This document shows, piece after piece, positions 33,837-46,404 of a DNA stretch of 64,000 nucleotides. The stretch's first letter is position 1. Each line of letters begins with the position of its first letter. This DNA comes from Gloeopeniophorella convolvens (lineage: Eukaryota > Basidiomycota > Agaricomycetes > Russulales). The notes beneath the pieces are model-generated. The model saw only the letters and a list, made by a program, of their open reading frames with translations, was not told the DNA's origin and made no database searches. The translations under genes and the position numbers were made by a program. Location of the stretch: positions 744,001 through 808,000 of the forward strand of contig WTXD01000001.1 in assembly GCA_022496205.1 (NCBI GenBank), in the 5' to 3' direction.

Positions 33837-36800
33837 ATGCATTCACTCACATCCACGCTACTTCTCGTCACTACGCTCCTAGTCCTCCTTCCAGCCCAAG
33901 TCACTGCTTTCGGCGCAGGTGACATTCCAGACTTCTCCTACCTGAACGGTTCGCCATCATCTCATCCGTCGTTCTGTTTCACGAGTCACTGATGCCTTCT
34001 TTGCAGACAAGGCCTTCCGTCATGGGGACATTGAGAACATCCTCACAGAACTGGCCAAGACTGCGGGTAGCGCCGCGGCCGGTGGAGGCATCCTCCACTT
34101 CGCGCAGTCGCTCATTGCGGCCGGGACGGGCGGATCCAAGTTCAGCAAGGGTGATGTGAAGAAGGTGTACTTCGTAAGTCGTGCTCTCGGCGGGCGTAGA
34201 GTGTCATGCTGTTAGAAGCTAATCTGGGCCTGCCCATGTAGGGAAACTGGCTGCGCGATTACTCCCAGGTGAGACATCGTCGCGGAGCCACCGAAGTTCA
34301 CAACATGTCGTCTCACGTCGCTCGACTAGGCGATGGACATTGCAGGTCTCTCGAAGCTGTCGGCGGACACCTTGGTGCTCATTGTGGCAGTCCTTGGGTT
34401 CATGGTGGGTGGCACATGAGCTTCTTAGCGGTACTCATCAGGTAATCCGTCATCCAGACATTCGGCTTTGCGACGGAGGAGTTTGAGGTTACCCCTGAGA
34501 GGCTAGGGGTGTACCTGCCAGTGGTGCGCTTGTTTGACGCCGCCTCCCCTTCGATCGTGTGACCTCAAAATCGACCTTACAGGAACACATCGACAACCCC
34601 AAGTGAGCTGCCCCTTGCTGCGGTCAGTCGACGGGCTTACTCACTGCTCCACAAGAGGCTACGCGGAGAAAGAAGGCGATGCTCGGCGCTTCCACCCGAG
34701 GCTCCGGCCTCCAGTCAATCCCCAAGAGCTTGAGATCGATCCTCGAACGGGGATGAAGGTAGGCCGGCCTATCCAGTGAAAGTACGGCCGAGGTCTGACA
34801 GAGAGCGCGCGTAGAATTACATGGCTTCGGAGAACCGTGGCTGGGATACCTCGACTGCACACATTCGTCGCACCCTGCGTGCCTGCATCGAGCGCGGTAG
34901 GCGTGCACAAGGGAGGGAAGGGGACGACCTATGGGAAGCATACCGTCTCCTTGGAACTGGTCTTCACACTCTAGAGGACTTGCTGGCCCATAGCAACTGG
35001 TGCGAGATCGCCCTCAGAAAGTTGGGTCATGAGCAGGTGTTCTGCCATGTTGGCGACCGAGGAAAGCCCGCTATCCTCGAATGTCCAAGGCATGCTGTTG
35101 ACCGGCCATCTTTAGTTATCATCAACACGCCGAATGGCCCCGCTCCTCCTATTGTGACGGGCACTTTTGGCGGCGCGGACTTCCTCCATTCCCTTATGGG
35201 TGAGGCGACGGATCATCTCAGCCAGGCATCAGTCACCGACCTGTCCCAGAAGATGAACGACGTACGTCCACATCGATGCCCTTCCCGCGAGTTGCTTTCT
35301 AATTCTCTCAGGCGTCGAATGCTGACCAAGCGGGGATGATCTCGACGATCAAGAACTTACTCTCCAAGATTCCGCACGGCGGAGGCTCTTCCGATATGGA
35401 TCAAGCAGAATCCCTGCAAGCCGAATCGAAGGCATACAGCTTCAATCCGAACAATGTAGCGCCCCCGGAAGTCCAGCAGAAACTCTGGGCGCTGTTGAAA
35501 TGGCGCGACGGCGTTTTCAGAAGCGTTTCTGAAAAGATCGAGAGAATTCCAGGACTCGAGACGCTCATTGACAACTTGACAGACGCACTCAATGCATGTA
35601 TGTTATTGTGTCATTCGAACCCCACAACTATCTGACCTGGCTGCAGATGTCTACACGATCTTGGCCCCGTGGCTCTCAGTAAGCAATTCACCCGAAACAG
35701 TGAAGTTATTCGCTCTGAACAGCTTTTCAGCCAATCCTTCAGAATGCCACTTCTGTCTTGGGTGAGGGAAGCAAGGCTGTCATCGATTCCGAAGATCAGT
35801 ATGAGGTATTCGACAACCCCCGTGCTTCGGATCCTTCGCACAGTCTTCTCTCCAAGGTCTGTTAGCTTCAAGTAACATCATACTTTCTTTGATAACCTCC
35901 TGCAGGACCATTTTGGACTCATCTTGAACGAGGCGGTATATCGTCACCCTCTCTGGTATGACGTCGAACTGAGATCTCCATTTTTGTCGTCAGGCTGGAA
36001 AGGTTGCGCAAGTTGTCGTCCAACATTCTGTCAAGTCTATCGTCAATGCGTGGTTCGACCGATCTAATCCTGACCAGGTCATAGATCAGGTAGCATACCA
36101 TGCACATGCTATGGTACCCGGTCCATTAACCAAGGCTCACAGGTCTTGGAGTCGTTCCATCACCCTTACTACAACGTTGGTCGCTCTCAGATCCAGAATG
36201 CCATGTTCCAGACTCTGGAGCGCTGGGTCAACGAGCTTGAGAACCGCGATGAGATCATTGAGGCACTGACCAAGGCGAGTTGCATGCGAGGCGAGGTGCG
36301 GCGTCTGATCTAGACTGACCTCTGTTTCCAGGAGAGCGTCAGAGCAGGGAAGAACAAGCGCCCAGGCTCGGAGGACGAAACAGCCGAGACCCCTGGCGGC
36401 TCGCACTCGCAAAGTCAGGATGTCTACCGCGCAGCGGGCCAGTTCACTGCGCCAACCGATTACCTCGAGTCACAAGGAGGGAGGTATAGGCAAGAGGAGT
36501 CGCGCTTTGAGCGAGGTTCGGTGATTTTGGTGGGCCTGTCACACGTCATCTGATCACCGGATTTTACAGATCCTGAGAGTAACGAAGACTCTTACCGGAC
36601 GAATAGCTACTCGCGACAAGAAGAGACGGGATACGGACAAGGCCGAAGGAACGACGAATACTCAGAGGACAGCTATGGCAGCAGGGGCTACGGTGCCCCC
36701 CGAACCAGCGAACGCGAGGAAACCTATGGCCAGCAGCCGGGCTACAGCAGCTCTTCTTACAGGCAGGAGGAATCGTATGAAAGGCCCACCGAACGTCCTG

Positions 36801-37321
36801 GCTATGGAGGCGGCTATCAACCTTCCTATGGGGCCTACGACGCCGAACCGCAGCGAGACGCCTACCAGCAGCAGAGCTACAGCAGCAGGCCGCGCTACGA
36901 GGAAGAAAATCCCTATAGCCGCCGCCAGGAACCGCAGGAGGCACCCAGCTGGGGCGCGTCTTCCGAGAGACAGAGCTACGGCGAGGAGCAGCCATCTCGT
37001 TACCGCCAGGAAGAGGTGCGAGGTCAGGAATACGGTGGCTACTCCAGCAACAGGTACGAAGAGGAGCCCCGCTCCTCCGAGAGACGCCAGGAGTACGACG
37101 AAGGCTCCAGGGGAGGCTACCGTGCCGAAGAGGCATACGGTCGCACCAGTTACGGCAACGCCCAGGACGAAGGAGGATACGGGGGGTCAAGGGGCTACCA
37201 GGAGAGCGAGGAGACCTTTGGCGCCGAAAGACTCAACCTGGGCGAGCGGGACGAGTATGACCGCGGTGGCGAGGAACCTCAGGGGTACGGGGGGAGGAAC
37301 GAGTACGAGGCCGAGTACTAA
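33837..37321 (+). CDS. het-C: Het-C family heterokaryon-incompatibility protein with long low-complexity tail
   Basis: The start at 33837 gives a clear signal peptide (MHSLTSTLLLVTTLLVLLPA, Gln-Val-Thr-Ala) ahead of FGAGDIPDFSYLN. The Het-C core follows: HGDIENIL, VYFGNWLRDYSQAMDI, FGFATEEFEVTPERLGVYLP, EHIDNPK, RPPVNPQELEIDPRTGMKNY and LGTGLHTLEDLLAHSNW. These are near-invariant motifs of the family, whose Neurospora member controls allorecognition and cell death. It continues with FLHSLMGEATDHLSQ and long helices. The last third (about 36,500-37,318) is a disordered Tyr/Arg/Glu/Gly/Ser tail with repeated RQEE, SYGxx and RGGYRAEE-like blocks, similar in kind to glycine-rich tails of other Het-C proteins. 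About 12 introns, some 900-950 residues. Confidence 0.93.
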
Positions 37322-37512
37322 TCCCACCCGACTGCTACTTAGCGCTCGCATCTCGATCGACAAGTGTTGTATTAGCGTTTGTACGAAGGACGATAAAGAA
37401 TAAGAAGTGTATGCCAACGAGTTCAAGCAGTTATATGATGCCGAGTAGCTGCAGACAGCCAGATAGCAGAGGCTGTCACCACAGCGCTATATTGCTAACG
37501 CTGGCAGCTCCT

Positions 37513-38104
37513 TCACACGCTCGCCTGCTCGAGCGCCTCCTCTGCGCGTAGCAGCTCCTCATCCTCATGCAGATCAGGCACCATCTTGCAATACACCTGC
37601 GGCGGGCGCGCCACCAACCGACTCCGCGTCAGCACCGCTCAGCAACGCGCCAGCGCGCCGGGCGCACCACGAGGCTACGAAGCTCCGCCACCGCGCGCCC
37701 GAGGCGGCGGTCCGTGTCAATTGACGCGCGCTCGGACACGCCGAGCTCGCTCGCCTGCCGTGCCACCGGGTCCGCTCGTCAGGTCAGGGCGGGTCGCCGT
37801 GGAACGCAATGGGAACGGGTAGCACGCACGCTACTGGTGACGAGCGCGCTCGAGCCGCGCGACGCGGCCGCCTTGTCGTGCCGCCTGCGCGCGTCCTGCT
37901 CGCGCTCCTTCTGCGCTGCCTGCTCGCGCAGCAGCCTGCAAACGCCTCACCGGCATCAGCGGACCCGGTTCCCGGCGCAGGCTTGAGTGCCACAACGCAC
38001 GCTGCCGTCTCTGCGGACTTGGCCTGCAGTTGCACGCGCACGTCTTGCCTGTTGAGCTCGTCGTCGAGGGCTCGCACCGCTGGCGCGTCGGACGTTAGAC
38101 TCAT
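37513..38104 (-). CDS. Small coiled-coil protein, function unknown
   Basis: Four exons give 125 residues from MSLTSDAPAVRALDDELNRQ to ALEQASV. Three introns (about 65-75 bp, all GTGCGT or GTGGTG donors with GCAG or GGCAG acceptors) restore a single frame that is otherwise broken. Residues about 10-58 (AETAALLREQAAQKEREQDA) and 85-125 (YCKMVPDLHEDEELLRAEEA) are heptad-like and charged, predicting two helices or a coiled coil. There is no signal peptide or membrane segment. Size and design recall small kinetochore or vesicle-tether subunits, but I recognise no family. The gene sits in unusually GC-rich sequence. Confidence 0.6.
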
Positions 38105-39891
38105 ACTAGGCCGGTTTGCTAGTAGTAATGATTATGAGTGGTCAGGAGATTGTGTTGCGCAGTGGCTGGCGCGGAGGGTGTCTGGCTTATATGCGCCCGC
38201 GCAGGGTGCGCGGATTACGTCGATGCGGTTCGTCGCCGTGGAGCATGGCTTATCGCGCGCTCCCTGGCCGACGCGATGTTGGCGGCGGAAGCATTTGCGG
38301 ATCTACTTATCGTCCAGTCGATGTTGATCGGCACCAGGCCAAGATCCAACGTCCGGAGGCAGATGGCACCCACTGGAGATCAGATCTCCCGGAAGCAAAA
38401 GTTGCTGCAGCATCTTCGTCCTTGCAGATCCACTGACACTGGAGCTAATCCTTTCTCTCCTTTGAAAAAAGATCAACATATCAGTCCGAGATGATTTGAA
38501 GCACACGTAGAGAGGCTATTGACGCTACGATTCAATGAACTACAGTAGGACATCGCGGCGTATAGGTACGAAGACACGGGAGCATAATGGGCATAGGGGT
38601 AGCTATCCTCACAGGCAGGCAAGTGTAGGTTACAAGCTAGAGCAGAGGCGCGTTCAGCGGACCCGACTGGCGAGTGCGAATCGCGGAATCCTACACCCCG
38701 GACGATCAACCTCGACACTCCAACGTCACCCCATCCGCAACAAGGTCACTAGCACCGGCGGATCTACTCAAGACTCTGCGGGCGGGACTAGCCACGCCAC
38801 AGCAGAGACGAGGATGCGCGAGCACAAGCTCCCAGGCTACATCAGAGGATCGAAAGAAGGGAAGAGATAATGTCCGCGGGTGATCTGCAAGTGCCTGAAC
38901 CAAACATCACTGCCGCCGCAAGAGTGCGGGCACGTCGCCACCACCTCGCTCGTCTGCAACGGTCCTCGACGCCATGCTCAATAGCGCGAGCGCGTTGAGT
39001 CCTGAATCGGTGGGGCAGGTCGCGTGGCAGACAGCTGGTCGTCGGCGATGATCAGTCGCCAGAACGACAGTGTGAGCATAGACGGCATAAGTCAGATGAT
39101 AATAATGATCAATGCACGGGGGAGTTGGCATCGCAGGGGGGTCAAGGAGGGGGCGCGATGACTGGAGAGAGAGAGAGGGAGGGGAATCCGAGGTCGTGAG
39201 TGCGAGTCGAGATGCGAGACAAGTAGATGAGATGCCGGTGTGTTGGCGCGCAGTGTATAGTGGCAAAGCCATGCCCAGCGAGGGATGGCCTTGGCGCAGG
39301 CGAATGGATCGAGCGGGGATGGGAAGCGTGGGGCGATCGGGAACAAGAGGAGCCAATCCTCAGGGGCGAAACGCATGACCGCTCGCAAAGGAGCAGCGCG
39401 TCTCAAGCCACTGATGGATGGTCTTGTGTCAGTGCCCTGTTGTCTCGCCATCGAACCGCTAGGTAGTGATCGCCTTCTCGATGCTTGTCGTCGATGTCGA
39501 ATGTCGCGGATCTGTCGGCAAGCGATGGTTGACCGCGGGTCAACCGTCTTCTAATGCGGACAGTAGAGTCAGCGGCTCGGCCGCATGGCTCTGGGGAACC
39601 TCTGAAAAAAAATTGGAAGGTGCATCGCCGAGGCACGTCCAGTCGCGGCTCTCCCGAAGCGAAACACCGGGGGCGGCGAAGAGGGGAGAGGGGAAGGGGG
39701 GGGGGATATTGCAGAATAAAAAATGGGATGCGTAATAGTCCATCGTAATAAAAAGCGTCATCCTGCAGTCCGGGCAGGCGTCCAAATCTCATCGATCATC
39801 ATAACGTTATGGCGGAAGGGGCCATCCGCTTTTCGTAAAGACCACGGGGGGGCGAAGCTCGCCGCGAGGCCTTCCGACTGCGCGATCGCAA
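38105..39891. other. 1.8-kb spacer, no gene recognised
   Basis: No frame here shows domain features, and I found no convincing split gene. Part is probably the 3' region of the bHLH gene at 39892 and the 5' region of the coiled-coil gene. Purine-rich tracts occur around 39110-39190 and a poly-G stretch around 39695-39705. Confidence 0.4.
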
Positions 39892-40921
39892 TCAGAAGTT
39901 CGGCTGCTGCTGCTGGACAGCAGCGACGGCAGCAGCGGCAGCGGCATGACGTTGCTCGGCAGTACCCAGCATCAACGCCTCATTGACCCTAAACAAAATA
40001 ATGTCAATTTCGGACTTGGGGAGTGTGAAATGTGAACGTACTGGCGAAGGCGGGAAGTTTCGTTCTCTGCCTGCTGAAGCCTCGTCTGGAGCTGCTGCTG
40101 AGTCATCTCCAAGTACTTGATGTGGGTGGTAGCCCGGTCCAAGAGAGAAACCTTGCTAGACTTCTGGTTGGAAACAGGCAGAGCATCCTTCAGGCGGCGG
40201 TAGCCATCCCTGAGCTCATCGCGCCTCCTCTGCTCCGACTCGATGCGCTGACGACGGATCTCCTCACGGCGACTGGTAACAATAATAAGCAGATGAAATG
40301 GAACCGGGAACTTTGGAACTTACACCTCGTTAGAGGGAGCCGCAGTGTTGGAGGGAGCAAAGTCGTCGTCGTCATCGGAAAAGTCGTCGTGCTTGCTTGA
40401 GCGGCGCTTGCGCTCACGACCCGCACGGGGGACCGGGGGAACGGGCCCGATGGGGTTGTAGCGCACGGAGCGCGGGACCGAGGAGAGGTTGGGCGAGTGC
40501 GAGCCGGAACCGCGGCTAGTGCGGCCCGAGGCAGTGCTATCCGAGGAGATCTCGCCGGCGCTCAAGGACATCAGGGCAGCAGGGTACACGCTGTGCGGCG
40601 GGGTGAACGAGCGGCCGGGGGAGCTGGTCGTGTACGAGGGGCTGCCGTAGGTGTAGTCAGCCATGGGAGCAGCAAGGTTGAGGGCAGGGAAGCCCAGACG
40701 GGGGGAGGCTAATTATATGCGGGGTTAGCGATCGTCAAATCGACGGAATCAAAAGCAGACGGTGACGCACAGTGGATGGAGGGCATGCCAAAGGCCTCGG
40801 TGTGGGGGTACTGGAGATAGTCAAGGCCGGCGAGGGAGTCGTAAGTGAAGTTGGAGGCAGCAGCGTCCATGAAGTCGGGGCTCTTGGGGTGCTCAAGAAC
40901 TTGCTCGAGGGGTCCTTCCAT
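39892..40921 (-). CDS. bHLH transcription factor (copy A)
   Basis: The start at 40921 gives MEGPLEQVLEHPKSPDFMDA, then an intron and a Ser/Pro-rich region with YTYGSPSYTTSSPGRSFTPP and SVPRSVRYNPIGPVP. A basic stretch (RAGRERKRRSSKHDDFSDDD) precedes the bHLH split by an intron: REEIRRQRIESEQRRRDELR for the basic region, DGYRRLKDALPVSNQKSSKV for helix 1 and loop, then LLDRATTHIKYLEMTQQQLQ running into a leucine-zipper-like coil. In the basic region Glu-9 and Arg-13 of E-box readers are kept but His-5 is Arg. The tail is Ala/Gln-rich. The ending PNF is followed by a stop at 39892-39894. The gene at 46405 is a clear paralogue. The targets are unknown. Confidence 0.88.
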
Positions 40922-42066
40922 TGCAGAGAGAGAAAGAGTCGTAGAAAGTAGTGCGAGTGTGGGGGTTTGGGAGGAAGTGGTCGTGAAGATGTCGACTAAT
41001 AAGTGAGACAAAGATAAAAGCCGGGAGCTGCAGGAAACGAGCGTTGTCGGGTTAGCGGGTAAATATGATAAGGGCGGATAGAGACGAACCAAGAGTACAA
41101 CAAGAGGGTGACGGGGGAGTTGTACAAAGACGCAGAGATTACAAAAGAGGACGAGAAGCCGGCGATCGCGGGGCGGGAAGAGGGAAAGGGGGAGAGCAGA
41201 TGGCCGGGGGGAAGTAGGAAGAGGGGGACAGGACAGGCCTTGGGCTGATCTTCCGACGAATACGAGCACGGTCTTATACCCACATGTCAGCACCGGCATC
41301 CCCTCTCGATTGGGAAGACGTGGCCCCAATTGGGAAGGCGTGACCCCACCTCTTCCCCATTCTCCTCCCCGTCACATCGAGATCCCCGTACGTCGGCGCC
41401 CTCCTTTGCTTCCGTCCAGCCGGCTCTGCCAGTCCCATCCTCCCCCGCGCCCTTTCCCTCCGCACACTCCTCCTTTGCAGTCCATCCCCCCCCCTCCCCG
41501 TCTCTTCCTCTCCGATCTCACCCTTCCTCTTCCTCTCCCTCTCTCTCCGCTCTTCCTTTTCTCCCCTTTTCTCACTGTCCCCATTTCGTCACGATCCCTC
41601 CTTCCACGAGGCTGTTCCTTCCACGTTGTTTTAATCATCTATACCTTTTCCATTTCTCGGTCCTTTTTTTCCCTCCTTTCCGATCAGAGGCGAGGCTTTC
41701 ATCTCACCCCTTATCCACTTATATGCGCGGTGATGCTCTCGGCGTTCCCCCGTCGGCGTCACCCTATCGTCCCTTCGATGCTTGACCCGGACAAATCTAG
41801 CTCGGCGCCAGGCTACCCCGGCCTTCTGTCACTCCCAATCCGCTACCCGGCGCCTTAGCACATAACCTACGCCTTATTCAGTCCAAATGCCAATATCCAT
41901 TACAGAATAAGTCATGGGATTCTGTTTCAAAATACACACAAACGTAACGCGTCGTAATCGTGATAGTGTCGTCAAAGGGTCATCAGTATCTGCAGCACTC
42001 GAAAAAGAGAGAAATGGTGTCCGTGAGCCGGTCAGAGGAAAGTCACAGCAAAGAGCGTCCGCAGCT
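40922..42066. promoter_or_regulatory. Upstream region of bHLH copy A
   Basis: About 1.1 kb before the minus-strand bHLH start and after the membrane-protein gene. The plus strand at roughly 41,380-41,700 is almost pure pyrimidine, so the leader side of the bHLH gene is purine-rich. Long frames here are compositional. No gene called. Confidence 0.4.
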
Positions 42067-43123
42067 TCATGCGTTGTAGTAGCCTGAACCAATCACGTCG
42101 TCAGAACACAATCATACCAGAAAGAGTAACCCCTCTCACCGCCGTAGAATGGGCCTTTCATACTCGAATAGTGCTCCAGCCTCTTCGAGAAGCGCCAGTT
42201 GAGGAAAAGCATATACAACTGCCAAAAGGACGATTGAGATACACATGGGCCCACAACGCCAATCACGAATCGGAACAAACCTGGAACACGAGGTCCACCA
42301 GCAGGCACACGATGAACGCCGCGTTCAAACTGGAAAATCCCGCAGTGCAGAATCCGGAGGGTGCATTCCCGCTCCCGTACCCGGCAGCGGCTGATGTCGT
42401 CCACAGCTGCCCGCCATTTGCACATTCCCATGTAATCTTCTCTTTCCTGTCACATGTCATCAGTCGTGAGCGCCCTAGGACATCACCGGGTACATCCAGT
42501 CCTTACCCTCTTTGAAGTTCCACGATCATAATAATGGCACGAACCGCGGAGATGACAAGTACAAATGGCCATAAGAATTTGCAGACCCGGGTCCATATGT
42601 AAGACCGCTACAATACGGATCAGAAGGCGATCAGTGTGCTTCACAGACACATGGAGAGACGATGCACTAACGCTGGACAGGGCTATTGCGTTGATCGCTG
42701 CCGTAGCCCCCACCGCCATCGCAATTCCACCGTAGATTTGCCTGTACGCAGAACACCGGAACTCAGCCAGCGACCCTTGCGACGCCCGAGCAATAGCCGC
42801 ACCATTCTGGATAAACGAAGAACAGAAATTGTCCATATCGGAACAGCACAATTCCACCGATGATACTATAGAGCTGGAGCGGGGTGGGTCGATCAGCCAC
42901 GAGCCGGGACGTGTGAAAGACAGAAAGGGCGCACGAAGATAATGGATGCCCATGCAATCGCTCCAGCACGCTAAAGTCACATAGGTTGGCATCAGAAGTT
43001 TGCAGCGTGGATCGCATACGAACGAGCGGGAGTAGCAGCAAGCAGTTGTCGCACCTGTGCATGCAAGAATGCAGAGATGAGATCAAGGCGACTGTCGCGG
43101 CCGGCAAGATCAGCTTACCACAT
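42067..43123 (-). CDS. Four-helix membrane protein of a basidiomycete-type family
   Basis: Nine exons are joined by eight introns of about 50-65 bp; the first exon is only 5 nt (ATGTG), completed by GTGCGACAAC to read MWCDNCLLLLPLVRAGAIAW. The 192-residue product has four hydrophobic spans (about 14-34, 53-72, 84-104, 145-168), an extracellular-type Cys-containing loop with ITWECANGGQLW and SGFCTAGF, and a conserved-looking tail LNWRFSKRLEHYSSMKGPFY ending GGYYNA. The early CDNC motif may be lipidated. I recognise the overall pattern from uncharacterised fungal tetraspan or MARVEL-like proteins, but no biochemical role is known. It lies between two paralogous bHLH genes. Confidence 0.8.
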
Positions 43124-46100
43124 ATTGCCGGTTAGGGTGAGCCCAGGTCGAGGGTGTCGCAGAAAAAGAATGAAAAGCTAATTTACGGCTATGTACTTGG
43201 GGCGTATTCGTGAAATCGTGAGAGGATCTTGAGAGGCCGGGTGGCCAGGGACGACGGGGCAGCCTGGGGGGGGGGGGGGCTTGAGAGCGCGGTGGAGAGC
43301 CTGAGGATCCGGCTTCCTGCGGGCGTCACACAGAGATAGCGTGCTGCCGTCACATCCGGGGCACTTACCCCGGAAATCGAGGGGATGATGTGCGGGAAAT
43401 TAATCTCGAAAATAATACAGGACGGATACGGGCCGGGCGCCAAGTGGGCGTTCCCTGGGGTTCCCTGGTGCGAGAGCTCTTTGCGCACGACGGTCTTCCA
43501 ACTCGAATGCTTCGCCCAGCGCCAGCCAACGGATGCCGGATACTCTCTTCGGCGGTCCCACGGAACGACGTCAAGAAGACTCGTCTGACAGCGATTTGGT
43601 ATCCCTGATTCTGTCTGTAGAATTTCCTTGGCTCTCACTCTTCACAACATGTGGGCTGTCGCCTCTGGATCCTGACGCTCTCTGGATCTCACATTCAACT
43701 CCGCTCTCGCCTACCTTGTCACTCTATCTGGCGTGTTATCGAAACCCTGTCCGTTCGAAACGTACCCAGTACCCGCTTAGCACTCCAATGGGTCTCGTTT
43801 CGCTCCTGGGTGGGCCATCCCTGCTGACGTGGTCCCCGAGTTTTCGCAATCGCCGCATCGTGCATGCACCGCCTTCCGACAATGACGATCCTTTTGCATG
43901 ATCTGCGGACGTCCACTGTGGAGCTCATTTCGCCTCGGGCGTGCTTCATTTCGATGCGATGATGCGGTTGGCAAACCTGGGGACCCGAGTGGCTTTGCAT
44001 GTGCAAGCGGATCCTGCGCGCTGGACGACATTCACATCAGCTATTTTCGTGGCACCTTCTCCCCGATACATGTCTATGCGCGCGCCACCCCGGCTAGACT
44101 TATTTCCTGGGTTGAATCACCCTTTTCAAGAGGGTTCTGATACCTCCATCGCATCACATCCTTCAGGGTATCTGGGCCCGGCGAATTGTCGTTCGCACCC
44201 TCGGCTTCAGTACTCCTTTGGCGCATGACTACTCCGAGCCTGCGTGGCCATTCCCCTGGCGTCCCGCAAGAAGGAAAATTGGCTTCCCTCGGGAATTCTA
44301 AGCTCGCCACCATCTGCCTCCTCCGAGCGACCTCTTTTCCTACGCGAGCGCCTGGTTCTTTGCACATTAAATGACCAGGTCCCCTTGACAAATACTAGGT
44401 TGCTGTGGAGCGTAGAACACTGCGCGAGTACCCCGACAGCTCCGCGACTTGGAGGATTCTCACCTGTGCTCCTCTGCGGCCCAGTCGCGCTCACGTCAAC
44501 GCAGGAAAATGGCATGCGCAGATCACGCCCGATGTGACACGGAAAAGAAAATGGGCCTCCCCTCCCTCTCGGATGTTCCGCCTAGCGTTTCAAACATTTT
44601 CGTCCCGGCTGCCAAATCCACCCTGTGTCCCACTTGCCCGCCTTCGCTGGACGCGCAGGGTCCTAGCAGAAGCAGGCCCGTGCGCGGTCAGACGATGCGG
44701 CCCCGCGGACCCCAGCGCCCGCGTCCTCCCAGTGTGACTTTGTGCCACCCAGCACGTCCAGCCCCGGCGCTCCGCGCTCACGAAACCCAGAGCTTCGCTC
44801 CCCCCGTCCTTTGCTCGCTTACACACTCTACCGCGGCCAGCAAAAAGGCAAGAACGCGGATCGGTTTCAGGCCCCGCAAGCGCCACCAATTACCGCAACT
44901 GCCATGTCCACACACACAGAGGCCGGGCACGCCAACACTGCTGCGGCGCGTCTCGTCGTATTATGTACGTACAGATGTGCGCCTCGCGCACCGGGCCCCA
45001 TGACCAGCCCCCGGGCCCGGGCCCGTCAGCGCACGCACGCACGCCGCCGCCAGGTGCGCCGCTGACAGGCGCGCCTCGTGCCGTGCGACGTCCCGCTCGC
45101 CGTGTGCGCATAATGACGAGCCGAACTGAGCTGCATCGCATCGCACCGCTGATGCGACCGTCCAGCCAGGCCAGCGCAGCTGCGTGGCCACGGGCGAGTG
45201 CCCTCTACCCTTCGATCGAGGGCCAACACGTGTAAAGCGGTGCAGGGCGCCTGGGCTCCCACCATCGATCCCGAAGGGCACGATCACGCCTGCCTGGCAC
45301 TGCGCCTCGTGCACGGCGTTCTCATGTATCGATCCATCAGCCACTGCTATTACTGCTCTCCGGGCGCGCAGAAGGCGGGGGTGCCGTGTAATAGTAACTT
45401 AGTAGTATTGGTAGCACAGCGGCAGCAGCTGTCTACCCGCAATTTGGTGCACACGTACCGGTACCGGGTACCCTGCCCTGCCCTGCGCGAGAAATTTACG
45501 CCATTCCCTGTTTGCGCTAGCCGCAAATTCAGAGCACAGTACAACATCGGATTTCCAGCTAATACAAAGGGACAGTGTACACAACTCGGAAGGCTGTCAA
45601 GAAAGTAACGTCAATGAGCGCGCGGGATTGAGGTTGAGTGCCCGCCGAGACAGCAACGCCAGCGCCTCGCCTCTTCAAAAGGGCATGAGGGAAAAGTACA
45701 ACAACAGCTCGAGCGGTAATTCGGACCCCGCCGCGTCCTTCAACGTTCAGAAGCCCTTCTTCCAGACTTGTAATGTGCTTGTTAAGGTCGTACGTACAGT
45801 CATAAACAGTCCGTATACTTCGTAAAATCATCGTAATCGCGAACGGCATCGTCGGGGAAGCGGAAGAGGTACGAGGGGTAGAGATCAAGAATAGATAGGG
45901 AAGAAGTCGACGGATGCCACCGCGATGATGGACGGGGCTCGTAACGGGTTTGCCGGATCAACAGCAGGAGGGGGAGGATCGGTTGAGTGGTGAGGCCGAG
46001 TCCGCCAGGGGACTCTTGCCTATGGAGTGTGCGAGATGATGAGAGGACCGATCGACGAGATACCAGATGTCGAGTCAGCTGGTTGCCTTCGCAATCTGGA

Positions 46101-46404
46101 ATTCGGAGCGTCCTTCCAAGAACCTGCCTGCGACATCCAGTCACAGGTCTCGCGGACTCTGGTCAAGGGACCTTCGGGGGGTCATGCGACGCGCGGCGTT
46201 GCGGACGAAGCCCCCGTGTCACCCGTTGACCAGACTTCCTCCAAGACTACCAAAAATATACCTCCCCACAAACCGGAGCCCGGGCATGACACAGCAGAGA
46301 TAGATGAAGTGAAAGAGAGAGAGACAAAATACACTTGATGGATCGTGAGAGATGCAAGAATGGGTGGAAGGTGGGGGGGAATAAAGCCAGCGCCAACGAG
46401 GCTA
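43124..46404. other. 3.3-kb gene-free spacer
   Basis: No gene supported on either strand. It spans the upstream region of the membrane protein and the downstream region of bHLH copy B. The part at about 44,600-45,300 is very GC-rich with many CpG, and frames on all strands stay open for compositional reasons. I see no tRNA, transposon or terminal repeats. Confidence 0.4.
43266..43279 (+). repeat. Homopolymer run of 14 G
   Basis: Uninterrupted G14 about 150 bp upstream of the membrane-protein start codon. It may be error-prone in sequencing. Confidence 0.9.

Noticed and set aside
41310..41858. Long overlapping frames on the pyrimidine-rich tract upstream of bHLH copy A
   Set aside because: Low-complexity composition keeps several frames open; the predicted proteins are Pro/Ser runs with no structure.
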